This document shows positions 48,268-59,523 of a DNA stretch of 64,000 nt, in pieces; position 1 is the stretch's first letter; the number at the start of each line of letters is the position of its first letter. A program made the position numbers and the translations under genes. The notes under the pieces were generated by a model. That model made no database searches, had not been told where the DNA came from, and saw nothing but the letters and a program-made list of their open reading frames with translations. Source of the stretch: Candidatus Nanopelagicales bacterium (lineage in GTDB: Bacteria > Actinomycetota > Actinomycetes > S36-B12). The DNA is taken from positions 1 to 64,000 of the forward strand of contig JAQTZL010000001.1 of the NCBI GenBank assembly GCA_028687755.1. Direction: 5' to 3'.

Positions 48268-49548
48268 ATGGCGCAGCTACAAGCACCTAAAGGTGTTCCT
48301 GAGTATTTCCCTGGACGCAGTTCAGCTTTTCTTGCCGTACGCGATTCGTTAAGCGCACCAGCACGCAAGGCTGGGTATGGATATGCCGAGTTACCAATGT
48401 TCGAAGACACGGCGCTGTATGTGCGCGGTGTAGGTGAATCAACCGATGTTGTGTCCAAAGAGATGTACACCTTCGAGGATCGCGGGGGACGCTCACTTTC
48501 ACTGCGGCCTGAGGGCACAGCTGGAGTGATGCGCCTGGTCATTGAACACAGTCTTGATCGTGGGCAATTACCGGTAAAGCTTTGGTACGCGGGTGCATTC
48601 TTCCGCGCTGAGAGGCCGCAGCATGGACGCTATCGACAATTGCAACAGGTCGGTCTTGAAGCCATAGGAACAGACGATCCTGCCCTTGATGCTGAAGTTA
48701 TTGCTCTTGCCGATGAAGGTTTTCGCTCGCTAGGGCTGACACAGTTCACCCTGCAATTGACATCACTCGGTTGCGTGCGATGTCGCCCGGCTTACCGCGA
48801 ATTGCTTCAGGCATTTCTCGCCAAGCTTGATTTGGATGATGCAACGCGCGCGCGTGCTGCCGTGAATCCGTTGCGCGTTCTCGACGATAAGCGCGAGTCA
48901 GTGCAAGCCCAGCTTGCTGGTGTTCCTTACATGGTCAATCACCTGTGTGCTGATTGCCAGACTCATTACGACGACGTTCGCACTGCATTGCGCCTACTCA
49001 AGGTCGAATGGACAGAGTCACCTTCACTCGTTCGTGGGCTTGATTACTACACACGCACAGCATTTGAATTCACACACCATCTCCTTGGAACTCAATCCGG
49101 TATCGGGGGAGGTGGGCGATATGACGGGCTTATGTCATCCCTTGGTGGGCAGGATTTGTCCGGTATCGGTTGGGGACTAGGCACTGACCGGACTCTGCTG
49201 GCATGTGAGGCTGAAGGGCTCACTCCTGGATCCGGTCCACTCGTTGATGTGTTTGCGGTGCCGATGGGCGAAGAGGCCAAGGCTGTGTTGATTGCACTCA
49301 GTGGTGAGCTGAGGGCAAGTGGTATTCGCGTGGACTTGGCGTACGGCAATCGTGGGCTCAAGGGAGCCATGAAGGCTGCGGATCGCAGCGGAGCACCCTA
49401 TGTTCTGATCGTCGGTGAGCAAGAAGTAGCCGACGGAACAGTGGTGGTAAAAAACATGTCGGCTGGCACTCAAGAGTCAGTGGCATGGGAGAGTGTGCAG
49501 TCGCTTCTGGCGGCACATCTACAGGAAAACGAAGGGAACAACTCGTGA
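48268..49548 (+). CDS. hisS: histidyl-tRNA synthetase
   Basis: 426 residues, class II synthetase. Motif 2 area: [16 protein letters not shown] and [27 protein letters not shown]; the HisA motifs are [14 protein letters not shown] and GGGGRYDGL; the C-terminal anticodon-binding domain starts near residue 330 ([14 protein letters not shown]). It charges tRNA-His. The stop overlaps the aspS GTG. Confidence 0.96.
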   Translation: MAQLQAPKGVPEYFPGRSSAFLAVRDSLSAPARKAGYGYAELPMFEDTALYVRGVGESTDVVSKEMYTFEDRGGRSLSLRPEGTAGVMRLVIEHSLDRGQLPVKLWYAGAFFRAERPQHGRYRQLQQVGLEAIGTDDPALDAEVIALADEGFRSLGLTQFTLQLTSLGCVRCRPAYRELLQAFLAKLDLDDATRARAAVNPLRVLDDKRESVQAQLAGVPYMVNHLCADCQTHYDDVRTALRLLKVEWTESPSLVRGLDYYTRTAFEFTHHLLGTQSGIGGGGRYDGLMSSLGGQDLSGIGWGLGTDRTLLACEAEGLTPGSGPLVDVFAVPMGEEAKAVLIALSGELRASGIRVDLAYGNRGLKGAMKAADRSGAPYVLIVGEQEVADGTVVVKNMSAGTQESVAWESVQSLLAAHLQENEGNNS

Positions 49549-51296
49549 TTCGATCCGCCTATGCGGGCAATCTGCGGGCATCTGATGCCGGCTCAACCGT
49601 GACTCTTGCAGGTTGGGTTGCTAGCCGACGCGATCATGGTGGCGTTGCCTTCCTTGATTTACGTGACTCATCGGGTGTGGTCCAGGTCGTGGTGCACGAT
49701 CCAGAAGTTGCTCACGGCCTTCGTGACGAGTACTGCCTCAAGATCACCGGAACTGTAGAAGTGCGCCCGGCAGGTAACGAGAACAACGACCTGCCTTCAG
49801 GTGCCATTGAAGTCATGTCAACCGACGTACAGGTGTTGTCGGTAGCGGCTCCATTGCCTTTCCCAATTGATGACCGCATCAGCGTCAACGATGAGATTCG
49901 ATTGAAGTATCGCTACTTGGATCTGCGTCGACAGTCAGCTGGTGACGCACTGCGTATGCGTTCAAAGGTCAATCAGATCGCTCGCGATGTGTTGCTCAAT
50001 CGTGACTTCCTTGAAATCGAAACTCCAACACTGACACGAAGTACCCCAGAAGGCGCACGCGATTTCTTGGTCCCTGTGCGTTTGCAGCCGGGTAGTTGGT
50101 ATGCGCTTCCACAGTCACCGCAGTTGTTTAAGCAATTGCTGATGGTTGGCGGTATGGAACGTTACTTCCAAATTGCTCGTTGTTATCGAGATGAAGACTT
50201 CCGCGCTGATCGTCAGCCAGAATTTACCCAACTTGATATCGAGATGTCGTTCGTGGAACAAGAAGACATCATTGAACTTGGTGAAGAACTTGTTCGCTCA
50301 CTTTGGCAAGGAATTTTGGGTCACACCATTGGTGAAATTCCGCGCATGACCTACCACGAAGCGATGCGTCGTTTCGGTTCAGATAAGCCTGACTTGCGTT
50401 ATGGCATGGAACTGGTTGAACTGACTGACTTCTTCAAGGACACTCCATTCCGCGTTTTCCAATCCGAGTATGTCGGCGCAGTCGTTATGCCAGGCGGCGC
50501 TGATCAACCTCGTCGAGCTTTTGATGCATGGCAGGAATGGGCAAAGCAGCGCGGCGCAAAGGGTCTTGCTTATGTCACCGTTGATGCCAATGGTGAACTT
50601 GGTGGGCCAGTAGCTAAGAACATTAGCGATGAAGAGCGCGCGGGGATTGTTGCTGCCACAGGCGCGAACAATGGTGATTGCATTTTCTTCGCTGCAGGTC
50701 GCCCAAATGATGCGCGTCCACTGTTGGGTGCAACGCGTGATGAGATCGCGCGTCGCCTAGAACTCATCGAAGAAGGCACGTGGTCCTTCCTTTGGGTGAT
50801 TGACGCTCCAATGTTTGAGATGACAGACGAAGGCACATGGACAGCAGTGCATCATCCATTTACTTCGCCAAACACTGAGTGGATTGACAACTTCGAAGAA
50901 GCTCCTGATCAGGCGCTGGCTTGGGCGTACGACATCGTGTGCAACGGCAATGAAATCGGTGGCGGTTCTATTCGTATCCACCAAGCAGATGTGCAAGAAC
51001 GCGTGTTTGCTCTTCTTGGAATGAGTGAAGCAGAAGCAAACGACAAATTTGGTTTCCTTCTTGAAGCCTTTAAGTTCGGCCCACCTCCGCACGGTGGCAT
51101 CGCTCTTGGATGGGACCGCATTTGCATGTTGCTCGCAGGGGCACCGTCACTGCGCGATGTCATCGCCTTCCCTAAGACTGGTGGTGGCCAGGATCCGCTC
51201 ACGAGCGCTCCAACACCGATCACTGCACAGCAGCGCAAGGAAGCTGGCATTGATGGACCTCCAGTGAAAGCTGTGCCAGCAACCCCGCAGGCATAG
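49545..51296 (+). CDS. aspS: aspartyl-tRNA synthetase
   Basis: 583 residues, GTG start coupled to hisS (GTGA). The N-terminal OB anticodon-binding domain has [24 protein letters not shown]; the class II core has [64 protein letters not shown] and [15 protein letters not shown]; the bacterial GAD insertion lies in about residues 290-420. Whether it also charges tRNA-Asn cannot be told here. Confidence 0.96.
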   Translation: MIRSAYAGNLRASDAGSTVTLAGWVASRRDHGGVAFLDLRDSSGVVQVVVHDPEVAHGLRDEYCLKITGTVEVRPAGNENNDLPSGAIEVMSTDVQVLSVAAPLPFPIDDRISVNDEIRLKYRYLDLRRQSAGDALRMRSKVNQIARDVLLNRDFLEIETPTLTRSTPEGARDFLVPVRLQPGSWYALPQSPQLFKQLLMVGGMERYFQIARCYRDEDFRADRQPEFTQLDIEMSFVEQEDIIELGEELVRSLWQGILGHTIGEIPRMTYHEAMRRFGSDKPDLRYGMELVELTDFFKDTPFRVFQSEYVGAVVMPGGADQPRRAFDAWQEWAKQRGAKGLAYVTVDANGELGGPVAKNISDEERAGIVAATGANNGDCIFFAAGRPNDARPLLGATRDEIARRLELIEEGTWSFLWVIDAPMFEMTDEGTWTAVHHPFTSPNTEWIDNFEEAPDQALAWAYDIVCNGNEIGGGSIRIHQADVQERVFALLGMSEAEANDKFGFLLEAFKFGPPPHGGIALGWDRICMLLAGAPSLRDVIAFPKTGGGQDPLTSAPTPITAQQRKEAGIDGPPVKAVPATPQA

Positions 51297-51305
51297 GCAG
51301 TTCAC

Positions 51306-52616
51306 ATGACCCTCTTCGACGAAGGGCAAACGTTCGCACCGTTAGCGGTGCGTATGCGGCCCAACAGTGTTGAAGATGTGGTTGGACAAGAGGATGCGTT
51401 AAGAACGGGCACGCCATTACACAATTTATTGACGGGTAATGGCTCTGCAATTTCCGTGATCTTGTGGGGACCTCCGGGAACTGGCAAGACCACGCTGGCA
51501 TCGCTGGTTTCGCTGGCATCGGGGCGAGCTTTTGCGGAACTTTCTGCGGTGACTTCGGGTGTTAAAGATGTTCGCGAAGTTATAGAGCAAGCTCGCAATC
51601 GATCGAGCATCAATGGGCAAGGCACGGTCCTGTTCATTGACGAAGTGCATCGCTTTAGCAAGAGTCAACAAGATGCACTGCTGCCGGCCGTTGAAAATGG
51701 TTGGGTCACGCTTATTGCGGCCACCACCGAGAACCCCAGTTTTTCGGTGATTTCACCATTGATTTCGCGCAGCCTTGTGGTCACGTTGCAGCCACTGGAT
51801 GACGCAGCTATTTCAGTGCTGCTCATGCGAGCACTCACAGATTCACGCGGTTTCGATGGAAAATTTACGATCTCGCAAGAGGCTCTTGCCGACTTGGTGC
51901 ATCTCAGTATTGGTGATGCTCGTCGAGGCCTCACCGCGCTAGAAGCAGCAGCAATTGCGGCTGACGCCGATGGTTCAACGCAGATTCAACTCAGTCACGT
52001 CGAGCAAGCAATTCAGCATGTTGCCTTGCGTTACGACAAAGATGGCGATCAGCATTACGACGTCATCAGTGCCTTCATTAAGAGCGTTCGAGGAAGTGAT
52101 CCTGATGCGGCCCTTCATTATCTCGCGCGAATGCTTGAAGCCGGTGAAGATCCTCGGTTTGTTGCTCGTCGACTCATGATTTTGGCGAGTGAAGATATTG
52201 GTATGGCGGACCCATCGGTCCTGCAAACGGCGGTCGCGGCCGCACAAGCTGTAGCCATTGTTGGTATGCCGGAGGCTCAGATCATCTTGGCCCACGCGAC
52301 TGTTCATGCGGCGCTGGCGCCGAAATCAAATGCGATCGTGACGGGCATCATGGAGGCCTCCAGTGATGTGCGACGAGGGCGCGTGGGCTCCGTGCCAGCG
52401 TGGCTTCGTGATGGTCACTACCCGGGAGCCAAGGATCATGGTCATGGGGTGGGTTACGTCTATCCACATGATCTTCCAGATGGCGTAGCTCAGCAGGATT
52501 ACTTACCTGATGCCCTCAAAGGCGTGAAGTATTACCGACCGACCCAGCACGGGGCTGAAGCGGCTTGGAGTCGGGTGGCTCAAAGGGTTGAAGAGTTGCG
52601 CAAGGGCGAGCATTAG
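51306..52616 (+). CDS. rarA: replication-associated recombination protein A (RarA/MgsA) ATPase
   Basis: 436 residues. AAA+ motifs: [18 protein letters not shown], Walker [19 protein letters not shown], Walker [24 protein letters not shown], sensor 1 [12 protein letters not shown]; the C-terminal half has [36 protein letters not shown] text and the family ending [13 protein letters not shown]. It acts at stalled replication forks. The syntenic M. tuberculosis gene is Rv2559c. Confidence 0.95.
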   Translation: MTLFDEGQTFAPLAVRMRPNSVEDVVGQEDALRTGTPLHNLLTGNGSAISVILWGPPGTGKTTLASLVSLASGRAFAELSAVTSGVKDVREVIEQARNRSSINGQGTVLFIDEVHRFSKSQQDALLPAVENGWVTLIAATTENPSFSVISPLISRSLVVTLQPLDDAAISVLLMRALTDSRGFDGKFTISQEALADLVHLSIGDARRGLTALEAAAIAADADGSTQIQLSHVEQAIQHVALRYDKDGDQHYDVISAFIKSVRGSDPDAALHYLARMLEAGEDPRFVARRLMILASEDIGMADPSVLQTAVAAAQAVAIVGMPEAQIILAHATVHAALAPKSNAIVTGIMEASSDVRRGRVGSVPAWLRDGHYPGAKDHGHGVGYVYPHDLPDGVAQQDYLPDALKGVKYYRPTQHGAEAAWSRVAQRVEELRKGEH

Positions 52617-52619
52617 GCT
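52614..52619 (+). promoter_or_regulatory. putative -10 box (TAGGCT) before the alaS pair
   Basis: TAGGCT overlaps the rarA stop and lies 28 bases before ATG 52648; the leader contains a good GAGGAG ribosome binding site (52635-52640). Confidence 0.35.
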
Positions 52620-52647
52620 TGAGGTCCAAAGAACGAGGAGTTTCGCG

Positions 52648-52860
52648 ATGCGCAGGATGTTTTGGGTGGCCGTTGGTGCTGCCGGTGGCATTTATGCCTA
52701 TAAGCGTGGCGAACGATTCGTTGAAGAATCGCGCGAGCGGGGTGTTGTACTCACCGTTCAGCAAGTAGCGATGAATGCAGCCTCGGCTGTTGAGTCGGCG
52801 CGAGTCATGGTTGAAGCAAAGTTGAACCAGACTCACTCACCAGAAGATGAAGGAGTTTGA
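52648..52860 (+). CDS. 70-residue membrane-associated protein upstream of alaS
   Basis: 70 residues with GAACGAGGAG upstream. A short hydrophobic N-terminus (MFWVAVGAAGGIYAYKRGERFVEES) suggests one membrane helix or a membrane-contacting segment, then an amphipathic helix (VLTVQQVAMNAASAVESARVMVEAKLN) and an acidic end. A small gene of this kind often sits just before alaS in actinobacteria; function unknown. It ends 2 bp before alaS. Confidence 0.78.
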   Translation: MRRMFWVAVGAAGGIYAYKRGERFVEESRERGVVLTVQQVAMNAASAVESARVMVEAKLNQTHSPEDEGV

Positions 52861-52862
52861 CC

Positions 52863-55538
52863 ATGGATTCCGCTGAGATTCGCAGTCGATTCCTTCGGTA
52901 TTTCGCCGACCGGGGTCATCAAGTTGTTCCTTCTGCCTCGCTCTTGCTCGATGACCCAACCTTGTTGTTTGTGAACGCTGGCATGGTCCCGTTCAAGCCG
53001 TATTTCCTGGGTGAAGCGCCAGCGCCGTATCCGCGTGCCACCAGCGTGCAAAAGGTTGTGCGCACCCTGGACATTGAGGAAGTGGGCAAGACCACGCGCC
53101 ATGCGTCGTTCTTCCAAATGGCCGGCAACTTTTCTTTCGGTGACTATTTCAAGGAAGAAGCAATTCCTTTTGCTTGGGAATTACTCACCAAGCCCGTCAG
53201 TGATGGCGGCTACGGATTCCCAGAAGACAAGCTTTGGGCCACGGTTTACCTTGATGACGATGAAGCGATCGATATTTGGCATAACAAAGTTGGTGTGCCG
53301 CTTGAACGCATTCAACGTCGCGGTCAGGCTGACAACTTTTGGAGCATGGGTGTCCCAGGCCCTTGTGGTCCATGTTCAGAGATTTATTACGACCGCGGTC
53401 CAGAGCATGGTCGCGATGGTGGCCCTATTGCTGATGAAGATCGTTACCTCGAAGTGTGGAACCTCGTGTTCATGCAAAACATTCGTGGGGATGGTCCCGG
53501 TAAAGAGGGTTATCCCATTGTTGGTGACTTGCCTGCGCGCAATATTGATACCGGTATGGGTCTTGAGCGCATGGCTGCCCTGCTGCAGGGCGTCGACAAC
53601 ATTTATGAAATCGATACCACGAAGGGCATTCTTGATCGCGCAGCTGAACTCACGGGTGCGAAGTACGGCAAGGATCACAAGTCAGATGTTGCGCTGCGAG
53701 TAATTGCTGACCATGCGCGCACATGTGCATTCCTTATTGGCGATGGCGTTCTGCCAGGTAACGAAGGTCGTGGTTATGTCCTTCGCCGTTTGATGCGTCG
53801 AGTTATCCGCAATATGCGTCTACTTGGTGCACCTGATCCAACAATGGGCGAATTGATCGACGCGACCGTGCTCACGATGGCTCCTCAGTATCCGGAACTC
53901 AACGATGAGGCCAATCGCATTCGCCAGATTGCTGTTGCTGAAGAGGGTGTGTTTATTCAGACACTCAAGGCTGGCACGACCATCTTTGATACTGCCGCCG
54001 ATAAAATCCGCACGAGTGGTGGAACCACAGTTTCTGGTGAGCAAGCTTTCGCGTTGCACGATACCTATGGCTTTCCCATTGATCTGACTTTGGAAATGGC
54101 CGCGGAACAAGGCCTCAAGGTTGATGAAGACGGTTTCCGTTCGCTCATGGGTCAGCAACGGGAACGCGCCAAAGCTGATGCGCGCGAACGCAAGAGTGGC
54201 CTCACTGCAACAACTGCCTACCGTGAAATCCTGGAACAAGGCGGTCGCACCGCATTCATTGGTTATAGCGAAGTTGATTCAGAAGCGACCATCATTGGGC
54301 TCGTACACGAGGGTGCAACTGTTCCAGTTGCAACGCAGGGTGAGCACGTTGAAATCATTCTGAATCGTTCACCGTTCTACGCTGAAGCAGGCGGCCAGCT
54401 AGGGGACCGTGGTCGAATCATCACTAATACTGGCGCAGTAGCTGATGTGTATGACGTGCAGATTCCTGTACCTGGTTTGTTCGTGCATCGCGCCGAAGTC
54501 AAGAGTGGGGAATTCACTCAAGGGCTAACAGTCGAGGCTCATGTTGATATTCAACGCCGACGTGCGATTTCACGTGCGCACACTGCAACGCACATGATTC
54601 ACAGGGCCTTCCGTGAAGAACTTGGTGACACAGCCACTCAAATGGGTTCAGAGAATGCCCCCGGGCGTTTGCGCTTTGACTTCCCAAGCCCAACCCCTGT
54701 TTCTGCAGACGTCATGCAAACAGTTGAAGAGCGCGTCAATCACATGTTGCTGGAAGATCTTGCAGTAACTGCGCAAAACATGACCCAAGACGAGGCACGC
54801 AAGATGGGTGCGATGGCTTTGTTTGGTGAAAAATACGGCGATTCAGTTCGAGTCATTTCTGTTGGTGACTGGGCCCACGAACTTTGCGGCGGAACGCACG
54901 CGCAACGTTCAGGGCAACTTGGTGTGGTGACCTTCCTAGGCGAAGGATCAATTGGTGCCGGAGTTCGTCGCGTTGAAGCCCTCGTCGGAGCTGATGCTTA
55001 TCAGTTCCTTGCGAAAGAGCACATTCTGGTGAGCCGCCTTACCGACATGTTGAAGGTTCCTGCCGATCAACTTCCCGAGCGCATTGAGCGGACCATCAAT
55101 TCACTTAAGACTGCTGAGCGCGATTTGGATCGCGTGAAGAAGGCCCAGCTCACGGCCAACCTTGATGACATCATCGGGATCGGTGAAGACATTGGCCCAA
55201 TTCGTTGCTGGATCTTTCAGGCTCCTGATGGCATTGATGCTGGCGAAATGCGCGATCTTGTGATGAAGGCGAAGGGACGCAATCGTCCTGAATTACCTGT
55301 CGTCATGTTCGGCACGCTTATTGCAGATGGCAAGGTGTCGGCGATCGCGACGGCTAATGAAAAGGCGATCGAGTTTGGTGTTGGAGCAAATGACCTGCTC
55401 AAGGCAGCACTTGCAACCCTTGATGGTCGTGGTGGTGGTAAGCCGGACATGGCTCAGGGCGGCGGCACCAACGTCAATGGCGTTGATGCGGCTGTTGATG
55501 CAGTGAAGGCGTTCATAGCTTCCAAGGTCAATAGTTAA
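52863..55538 (+). CDS. alaS: alanyl-tRNA synthetase
   Basis: 891 residues. The class II catalytic core begins AEIRSRFLRYFADRGHQVVPSASL, with FVNAGMVPFKPYFLG and FQMAGNFSFGDYFKEEAI; the editing domain has RAHTATHMIHRAF (HXXXH) and the paired Cys-His WAHELCGGTHAQRSGQLG; a C-terminal C-Ala domain ends GGGKPDMAQGGG. ATG 52863 is placed by AAGGAG at 52850-52855; TTG 52857 is too close. Confidence 0.97.
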   Translation: MDSAEIRSRFLRYFADRGHQVVPSASLLLDDPTLLFVNAGMVPFKPYFLGEAPAPYPRATSVQKVVRTLDIEEVGKTTRHASFFQMAGNFSFGDYFKEEAIPFAWELLTKPVSDGGYGFPEDKLWATVYLDDDEAIDIWHNKVGVPLERIQRRGQADNFWSMGVPGPCGPCSEIYYDRGPEHGRDGGPIADEDRYLEVWNLVFMQNIRGDGPGKEGYPIVGDLPARNIDTGMGLERMAALLQGVDNIYEIDTTKGILDRAAELTGAKYGKDHKSDVALRVIADHARTCAFLIGDGVLPGNEGRGYVLRRLMRRVIRNMRLLGAPDPTMGELIDATVLTMAPQYPELNDEANRIRQIAVAEEGVFIQTLKAGTTIFDTAADKIRTSGGTTVSGEQAFALHDTYGFPIDLTLEMAAEQGLKVDEDGFRSLMGQQRERAKADARERKSGLTATTAYREILEQGGRTAFIGYSEVDSEATIIGLVHEGATVPVATQGEHVEIILNRSPFYAEAGGQLGDRGRIITNTGAVADVYDVQIPVPGLFVHRAEVKSGEFTQGLTVEAHVDIQRRRAISRAHTATHMIHRAFREELGDTATQMGSENAPGRLRFDFPSPTPVSADVMQTVEERVNHMLLEDLAVTAQNMTQDEARKMGAMALFGEKYGDSVRVISVGDWAHELCGGTHAQRSGQLGVVTFLGEGSIGAGVRRVEALVGADAYQFLAKEHILVSRLTDMLKVPADQLPERIERTINSLKTAERDLDRVKKAQLTANLDDIIGIGEDIGPIRCWIFQAPDGIDAGEMRDLVMKAKGRNRPELPVVMFGTLIADGKVSAIATANEKAIEFGVGANDLLKAALATLDGRGGGKPDMAQGGGTNVNGVDAAVDAVKAFIASKVNS

Positions 55539-55540
55539 CG

Positions 55541-55966
55541 ATGCCTAAAGGCGTGCAGTTGGCTTGTGACGTGGGAACCGTACGCATTGGTATTGCGCGT
55601 TCAGACTTCCACGGAATTTTGGCAACCCCGCTCGACGCCATCCCCGCAGGCGAAAGCAGTACTGCACAGGTGAAGGCTCTGATTGACGAGTATGAGGTGC
55701 AAGAAATAATCGTGGGCTTACCGCTCATGATGAATGGAACCGAAGGTCCCAGTGCGCAAATGGCGCGCGACTGGGCGGCTGAACTTGAAGCGCTAACCGT
55801 GTGCTCCATCCGTATGGTTGATGAGCGACTCACGACCGTTCAAGCTCAACGTGGGTTGCATGCGGCAGGAAGAACCGTGAAAAATTCCCGAGCGTCAATC
55901 GATAGTGCTTCCGCTGTGGTGCTCCTTCAATCTGTGCTAGATAGCCAAAAGAAAGACACGCCATGA
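55541..55966 (+). CDS. ruvX: pre-16S rRNA nuclease-like protein RuvX/YqgF
   Basis: 141 residues, RNase H-like fold. LACDVGTVRIGIARSD holds the first Asp, EIIVGLPLMMNGTEGPSA the second segment, VDERLTTVQAQRGLH the Glu, and SIDSASAVVLLQ the last Asp. YqgF trims the 5' end of 16S rRNA precursor in E. coli; in mycobacteria homologues were linked to junction or rRNA processing. Coupled to mltG (ATGA). Confidence 0.92.
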   Translation: MPKGVQLACDVGTVRIGIARSDFHGILATPLDAIPAGESSTAQVKALIDEYEVQEIIVGLPLMMNGTEGPSAQMARDWAAELEALTVCSIRMVDERLTTVQAQRGLHAAGRTVKNSRASIDSASAVVLLQSVLDSQKKDTP

Positions 55967-56988
55967 CTGTCGCGAACAAACGTCGGGCGCTCACTGTTTC
56001 GGTTGTTGCGGTAATTGCCATCGTTATTGCATTCTTTGTCACCAAAGGACCATCAGACTTTCCTGGGCCCGGTTCTGGAAATGCCGTGGTGATTGTCGTG
56101 CGCGGTGACTCTATTTCGGGAATTGGTAATGCGCTCACCGAAGCTGGGGTGGTGGCGTCGGCGGATGCCTTTGTTAACGCCGCAAACGCGAACCCAAAAT
56201 CAAAGAGCATTGGCCCAGGTAAGTACACGATGCTCAAAGAAATGAGTGGTCAAGGCGCAGTTGAATACATGCTCGACCCCAAATCACGCGCGGCAAGCCG
56301 CTTGATTCTTCCCGAAGGACTGCGCCTAGATCAAAGTCTCGAGGCGGCGAGCAAGGCCACAAACATTCCAGTTGGCGATTTCAACGCGGCAATCACACGC
56401 GCGGATCAACTGGGTTTGCCGGCATATGCCAAGAATCAAGCAGAGGGTTTTCTCTACCCTGCAAGTTATGACCTGGCCGGAGATGAAACGGCAGACAGCA
56501 CACTCAGCATGGTGTTCGAACGATTCGCCCAAGCGAGTAAGCAACTTGACCTTGAAGTCAAAGCTGCTGCGCTGGGTCAAACACCATTTGAAATTATGAC
56601 TATTGCTTCGCTCGTGCAAGCAGAGGGCAATCCAACTGATTACGACAAGATCGCACGAGTGATTTACAACAGGCTCAAGCTTGGGATGCCACTGCAATTC
56701 GATACAACTGTTGCTTACGGTCTAGGCATCACGAAGGTCTCACTCAATGCAGCGGAACTCCAAAAGGACACTCCTTACAACACATATGTTCGTAAGGGTC
56801 TTCCAGCGGGTCCCATTAACTCACCCGGTACGGCGGCAATTAACGCAGCTCTTAATCCGGCTACAGGCCCTTGGATCTACTTCGTCACGGTGAATCTGGA
56901 AACCGGCGAAACCAAATTTGCGAAGAAATACAGCAAGTTCTTGAAGGCAAAAGCTGAGCTTCAGGCCTACCTTAAGAATCATGGCTAG
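55963..56988 (+). CDS. mltG: endolytic transglycosylase MltG
   Basis: 341 residues. A basic head and one transmembrane helix (LTVSVVAVIAIVIAFFVTKG, residues 9-28) are followed by the extracytoplasmic LysM-like and YceG domains: IPEGLRLDQSLE-like strands, AEGFLYPASYDLA, IASLVQAEGNPTDYDKIARVIYNRLKLGMPLQFDTTV and KGLPAGPINSPG. It cuts nascent peptidoglycan and may set glycan length. Same place as Rv2553c. Confidence 0.94.
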   Translation: MTVANKRRALTVSVVAVIAIVIAFFVTKGPSDFPGPGSGNAVVIVVRGDSISGIGNALTEAGVVASADAFVNAANANPKSKSIGPGKYTMLKEMSGQGAVEYMLDPKSRAASRLILPEGLRLDQSLEAASKATNIPVGDFNAAITRADQLGLPAYAKNQAEGFLYPASYDLAGDETADSTLSMVFERFAQASKQLDLEVKAAALGQTPFEIMTIASLVQAEGNPTDYDKIARVIYNRLKLGMPLQFDTTVAYGLGITKVSLNAAELQKDTPYNTYVRKGLPAGPINSPGTAAINAALNPATGPWIYFVTVNLETGETKFAKKYSKFLKAKAELQAYLKNHG

Positions 56989-57796
56989 CAACAAGGGCAA
57001 ACAAGCCGCGGTTCTGGGATCGCCGATTAGCCATTCGCTAAGCCCGGTATTGCATCGCGCTGCATACGCGGCGCTTGGCTTGGACTGGCAATACAACGCT
57101 TTTGATGTTTCCGAAGATCAACTTGCTCCCTTCATCAAGTCGCTTGACGACACCTGGGTTGGTCTGTCGCTGACAATGCCGCTGAAGGAAGTCGCTTTCG
57201 AAGTTGCAAATTCAGTCGATGAGGTTGCAACGAAAATTCGTTCGATTAATACCTTGCTACCTACCAACGATGGTTGGCACGGAACCAACACCGATGTTTT
57301 CGGAATCGTGAAATCCCTAACCGAGGTTGGGATCGAGTCCGGGGTTGAGTCCGCTTTACTTCTGGGTGCCGGTGCTACGGCACGCAGTGCGATTGCGGCA
57401 TTGGCACAGCTCAATTGCCAAGAGGTCAGGATCGCTGCGCGGCGATCGGAGCAAGCCGATGCGTTAGTGGAACTGGCTGAGGCCTTCAAGCTCAAGGCCC
57501 AAGTCACTGCTTGGGACCCTGACAATGTGAATGTGCAGCATCCGCTGGTGATCAGCACCCTGCCAGGTGATGCTGGTCAATCGTGGACGCAGTTAGCTAA
57601 GCAGGCCCAAGGTGCGCTCCTTGATGCCTCATATCACCCTTGGCCGACTCCTTTGGCTCAGAGCTGGCCAAATACAAGAATCGCGAGTGGTCGAGACATG
57701 CTGCTGTGGCAGGCAACTGAGCAAGTGCGCCTCATGACCGGGCAACCAGCGCCCGTTGAAGCCATGAGGGTCAGCCTGTCCGTGTCGTCCGATTGA
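56981..57796 (+). CDS. aroE: shikimate dehydrogenase
   Basis: 271 residues. The substrate motif GSPISHSLSPVLHRAAYAALG and the catalytic Lys in LTMPLKEVAFE are present, then the NADP Rossmann segment ALLLGAGATARSAIAALAQL. It reduces 3-dehydroshikimate to shikimate. Overlaps mltG by 8 bp. Confidence 0.94.
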   Translation: MASNKGKQAAVLGSPISHSLSPVLHRAAYAALGLDWQYNAFDVSEDQLAPFIKSLDDTWVGLSLTMPLKEVAFEVANSVDEVATKIRSINTLLPTNDGWHGTNTDVFGIVKSLTEVGIESGVESALLLGAGATARSAIAALAQLNCQEVRIAARRSEQADALVELAEAFKLKAQVTAWDPDNVNVQHPLVISTLPGDAGQSWTQLAKQAQGALLDASYHPWPTPLAQSWPNTRIASGRDMLLWQATEQVRLMTGQPAPVEAMRVSLSVSSD

Positions 57797-57817
57797 GGGC
57801 GAATGTCTGTCATCTGA

Positions 57818-57823
57818 CAGGAT
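57818..57823 (+). promoter_or_regulatory. possible leaderless -10 box for aroC (CAGGAT-N6-ATG)
   Basis: CAGGAT ends six bases before ATG 57830 in the 33-bp aroE-aroC gap; no ribosome binding site. First base departs from the TANNNT form. Confidence 0.35.
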
Positions 57824-57829
57824 TAGCCC

Positions 57830-59008
57830 ATGGTTCGTTGGTTAACAGCAGGTGAGTCGCACGGTCCCGCGCTTGTAGCGATCGTTGAAGGGCTCCCAGC
57901 CGGCATTGAAGTGACCTCCGAAGACATCTCAGTTGAGTTGCAACGCCGCCGCTTGGGGGTTGGCCGAGGCGCCCGAATGAAGTTCGAAAAAGACGAAGTC
58001 AGCATCATGGGCGGTATTCGACATGGCTTGAGCCTTGGTGGTCCGATAGCTATTGAAGTCGGCAACACTGAATGGCCTAAGTGGCAGGTTGTGATGTCGC
58101 CAGACCCTGTGGATGCTGATGAACTGGCAAACCTTGCTCGCAATGCTCCACTCACGCGCCCTCGTCCAGGTCACGCGGATCTGGTTGGCATGCAGAAGTA
58201 CGGCTTTACCGATGCCCGTCCGATTCTGGAGCGCGCAAGTGCTCGTGAAACTGCGGCTCGCGTTGCTCTGGGCGCAGTTGCGAAGGCGTTCTTACGTCAG
58301 GTGTGTGGCACCGAGGTGTTTTCACACGTGGTGCGCATTGGGTCGGTAGCTTCACCTGAAGGCAATGTCCCAGCGTTTAGCGACCTCGCAGCCATTGATG
58401 AAGATCCCGCACGTTGTTTTGACGCTACAGCGGCAAAGGCGATGGAAGAGGAAGTCAGCGCTGCTCATCGTGATGGCGACACTCTTGGTGGCGTGGTTGA
58501 AGTGCTCGCTACGAATTTGCCTCCAGGTCTTGGTAGCCACGTGCACTGGGATCGTCGTCTTGATGCACGCCTTGCTGCAGCACTTATGGGCATTCAGGCC
58601 ATCAAGGGTGTTGAGGTTGGCGATGGGTTCGGGCTTGCAGCTGTTCGCGGTAGCGATGCGCAAGATGAAATCGTTAATAGCAATGAAGGTCTTGCTCGCA
58701 CATCAGGTAAGTCAGGCGGCACTGAAGGTGGAATGTCGACAGGGGAGACCCTGCGCGTACGTGCAGCAATGAAGCCGATCTCAACAATCCCACGTGCGCT
58801 GCGAACCGTTGATATCTCAACCGGTGAAGAAGCTCCTGCAATCAACCAACGATCAGATGTGTGCGCTGTGCCAGCTGCAGGTGTTGTGGCTGAAGCCATG
58901 GTCGCGCTTGTGTTGGCTGATGCGATTTCTGAGAAGTTTGGTGGCGATAGCGTTACTGAAACTGCGCGCAATATTCGCACCTACATGGAGAACTTGTCCG
59001 TCCGATGA
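57830..59008 (+). CDS. aroC: chorismate synthase
   Basis: 392 residues. [23 protein letters not shown], the Arg-rich [54 protein letters not shown] and the end [28 protein letters not shown] are canonical. It removes phosphate from EPSP to give chorismate, needing reduced FMN. Overlaps aroK by 4 bp (ATGA). Named aroF in M. tuberculosis (Rv2540c). Confidence 0.97.
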   Translation: MVRWLTAGESHGPALVAIVEGLPAGIEVTSEDISVELQRRRLGVGRGARMKFEKDEVSIMGGIRHGLSLGGPIAIEVGNTEWPKWQVVMSPDPVDADELANLARNAPLTRPRPGHADLVGMQKYGFTDARPILERASARETAARVALGAVAKAFLRQVCGTEVFSHVVRIGSVASPEGNVPAFSDLAAIDEDPARCFDATAAKAMEEEVSAAHRDGDTLGGVVEVLATNLPPGLGSHVHWDRRLDARLAAALMGIQAIKGVEVGDGFGLAAVRGSDAQDEIVNSNEGLARTSGKSGGTEGGMSTGETLRVRAAMKPISTIPRALRTVDISTGEEAPAINQRSDVCAVPAAGVVAEAMVALVLADAISEKFGGDSVTETARNIRTYMENLSVR

Positions 59009-59523
59009 GTCCAGTAGCAGTGCTTGTCGGTGCGCCAGGTGCTGGTAAGTCAACCGTCGGCAAGCGTCTGGCAAGTGCTCTCAAAGTTTCCTTTGCTGAT
59101 TCCGATCAAATGATCGAGAAGCAAGCGGGTATGCCGGTGTCAGACATCTTCGTTACTCAGGGTGAGCCTGTGTTTCGCGAGATGGAGGAAAAGACCATCG
59201 CCGAAGCGCTCAAAGATCACGAGGGTGTTCTTTCCCTTGGTGGGGGTGCGATCCTCAATGAACGAACGCGAGCACTTCTCAAAAATGTTCCCGTCATTTG
59301 GCTTGATGTTGATTTGAGCCAGGCAGCTAAACGGGTGGGCATGAACCAAGCACGGCCATTGCTGTTGGGTGATGTGCGTGCAAATATGAATCGTTTAATG
59401 AAGGAACGCGCGCCGCTGTACGCCGAGGTCGCGACCATAACCATTAATACCAATGGTTTGAAAGTTCGAGAAGTTGTCGAAGAAATCGTGAAGCAACTCG
59501 ATGCAGGAGAAAGCAATGACTGA
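59005..59523 (+). CDS. aroK: shikimate kinase
   Basis: 172 residues. Walker [30 protein letters not shown] as the shikimate-binding and second motif, [31 protein letters not shown] and RPLLLG with the lid Arg. Phosphorylates shikimate. It overlaps aroB by 8 bp. Confidence 0.95.
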   Translation: MSPVAVLVGAPGAGKSTVGKRLASALKVSFADSDQMIEKQAGMPVSDIFVTQGEPVFREMEEKTIAEALKDHEGVLSLGGGAILNERTRALLKNVPVIWLDVDLSQAAKRVGMNQARPLLLGDVRANMNRLMKERAPLYAEVATITINTNGLKVREVVEEIVKQLDAGESND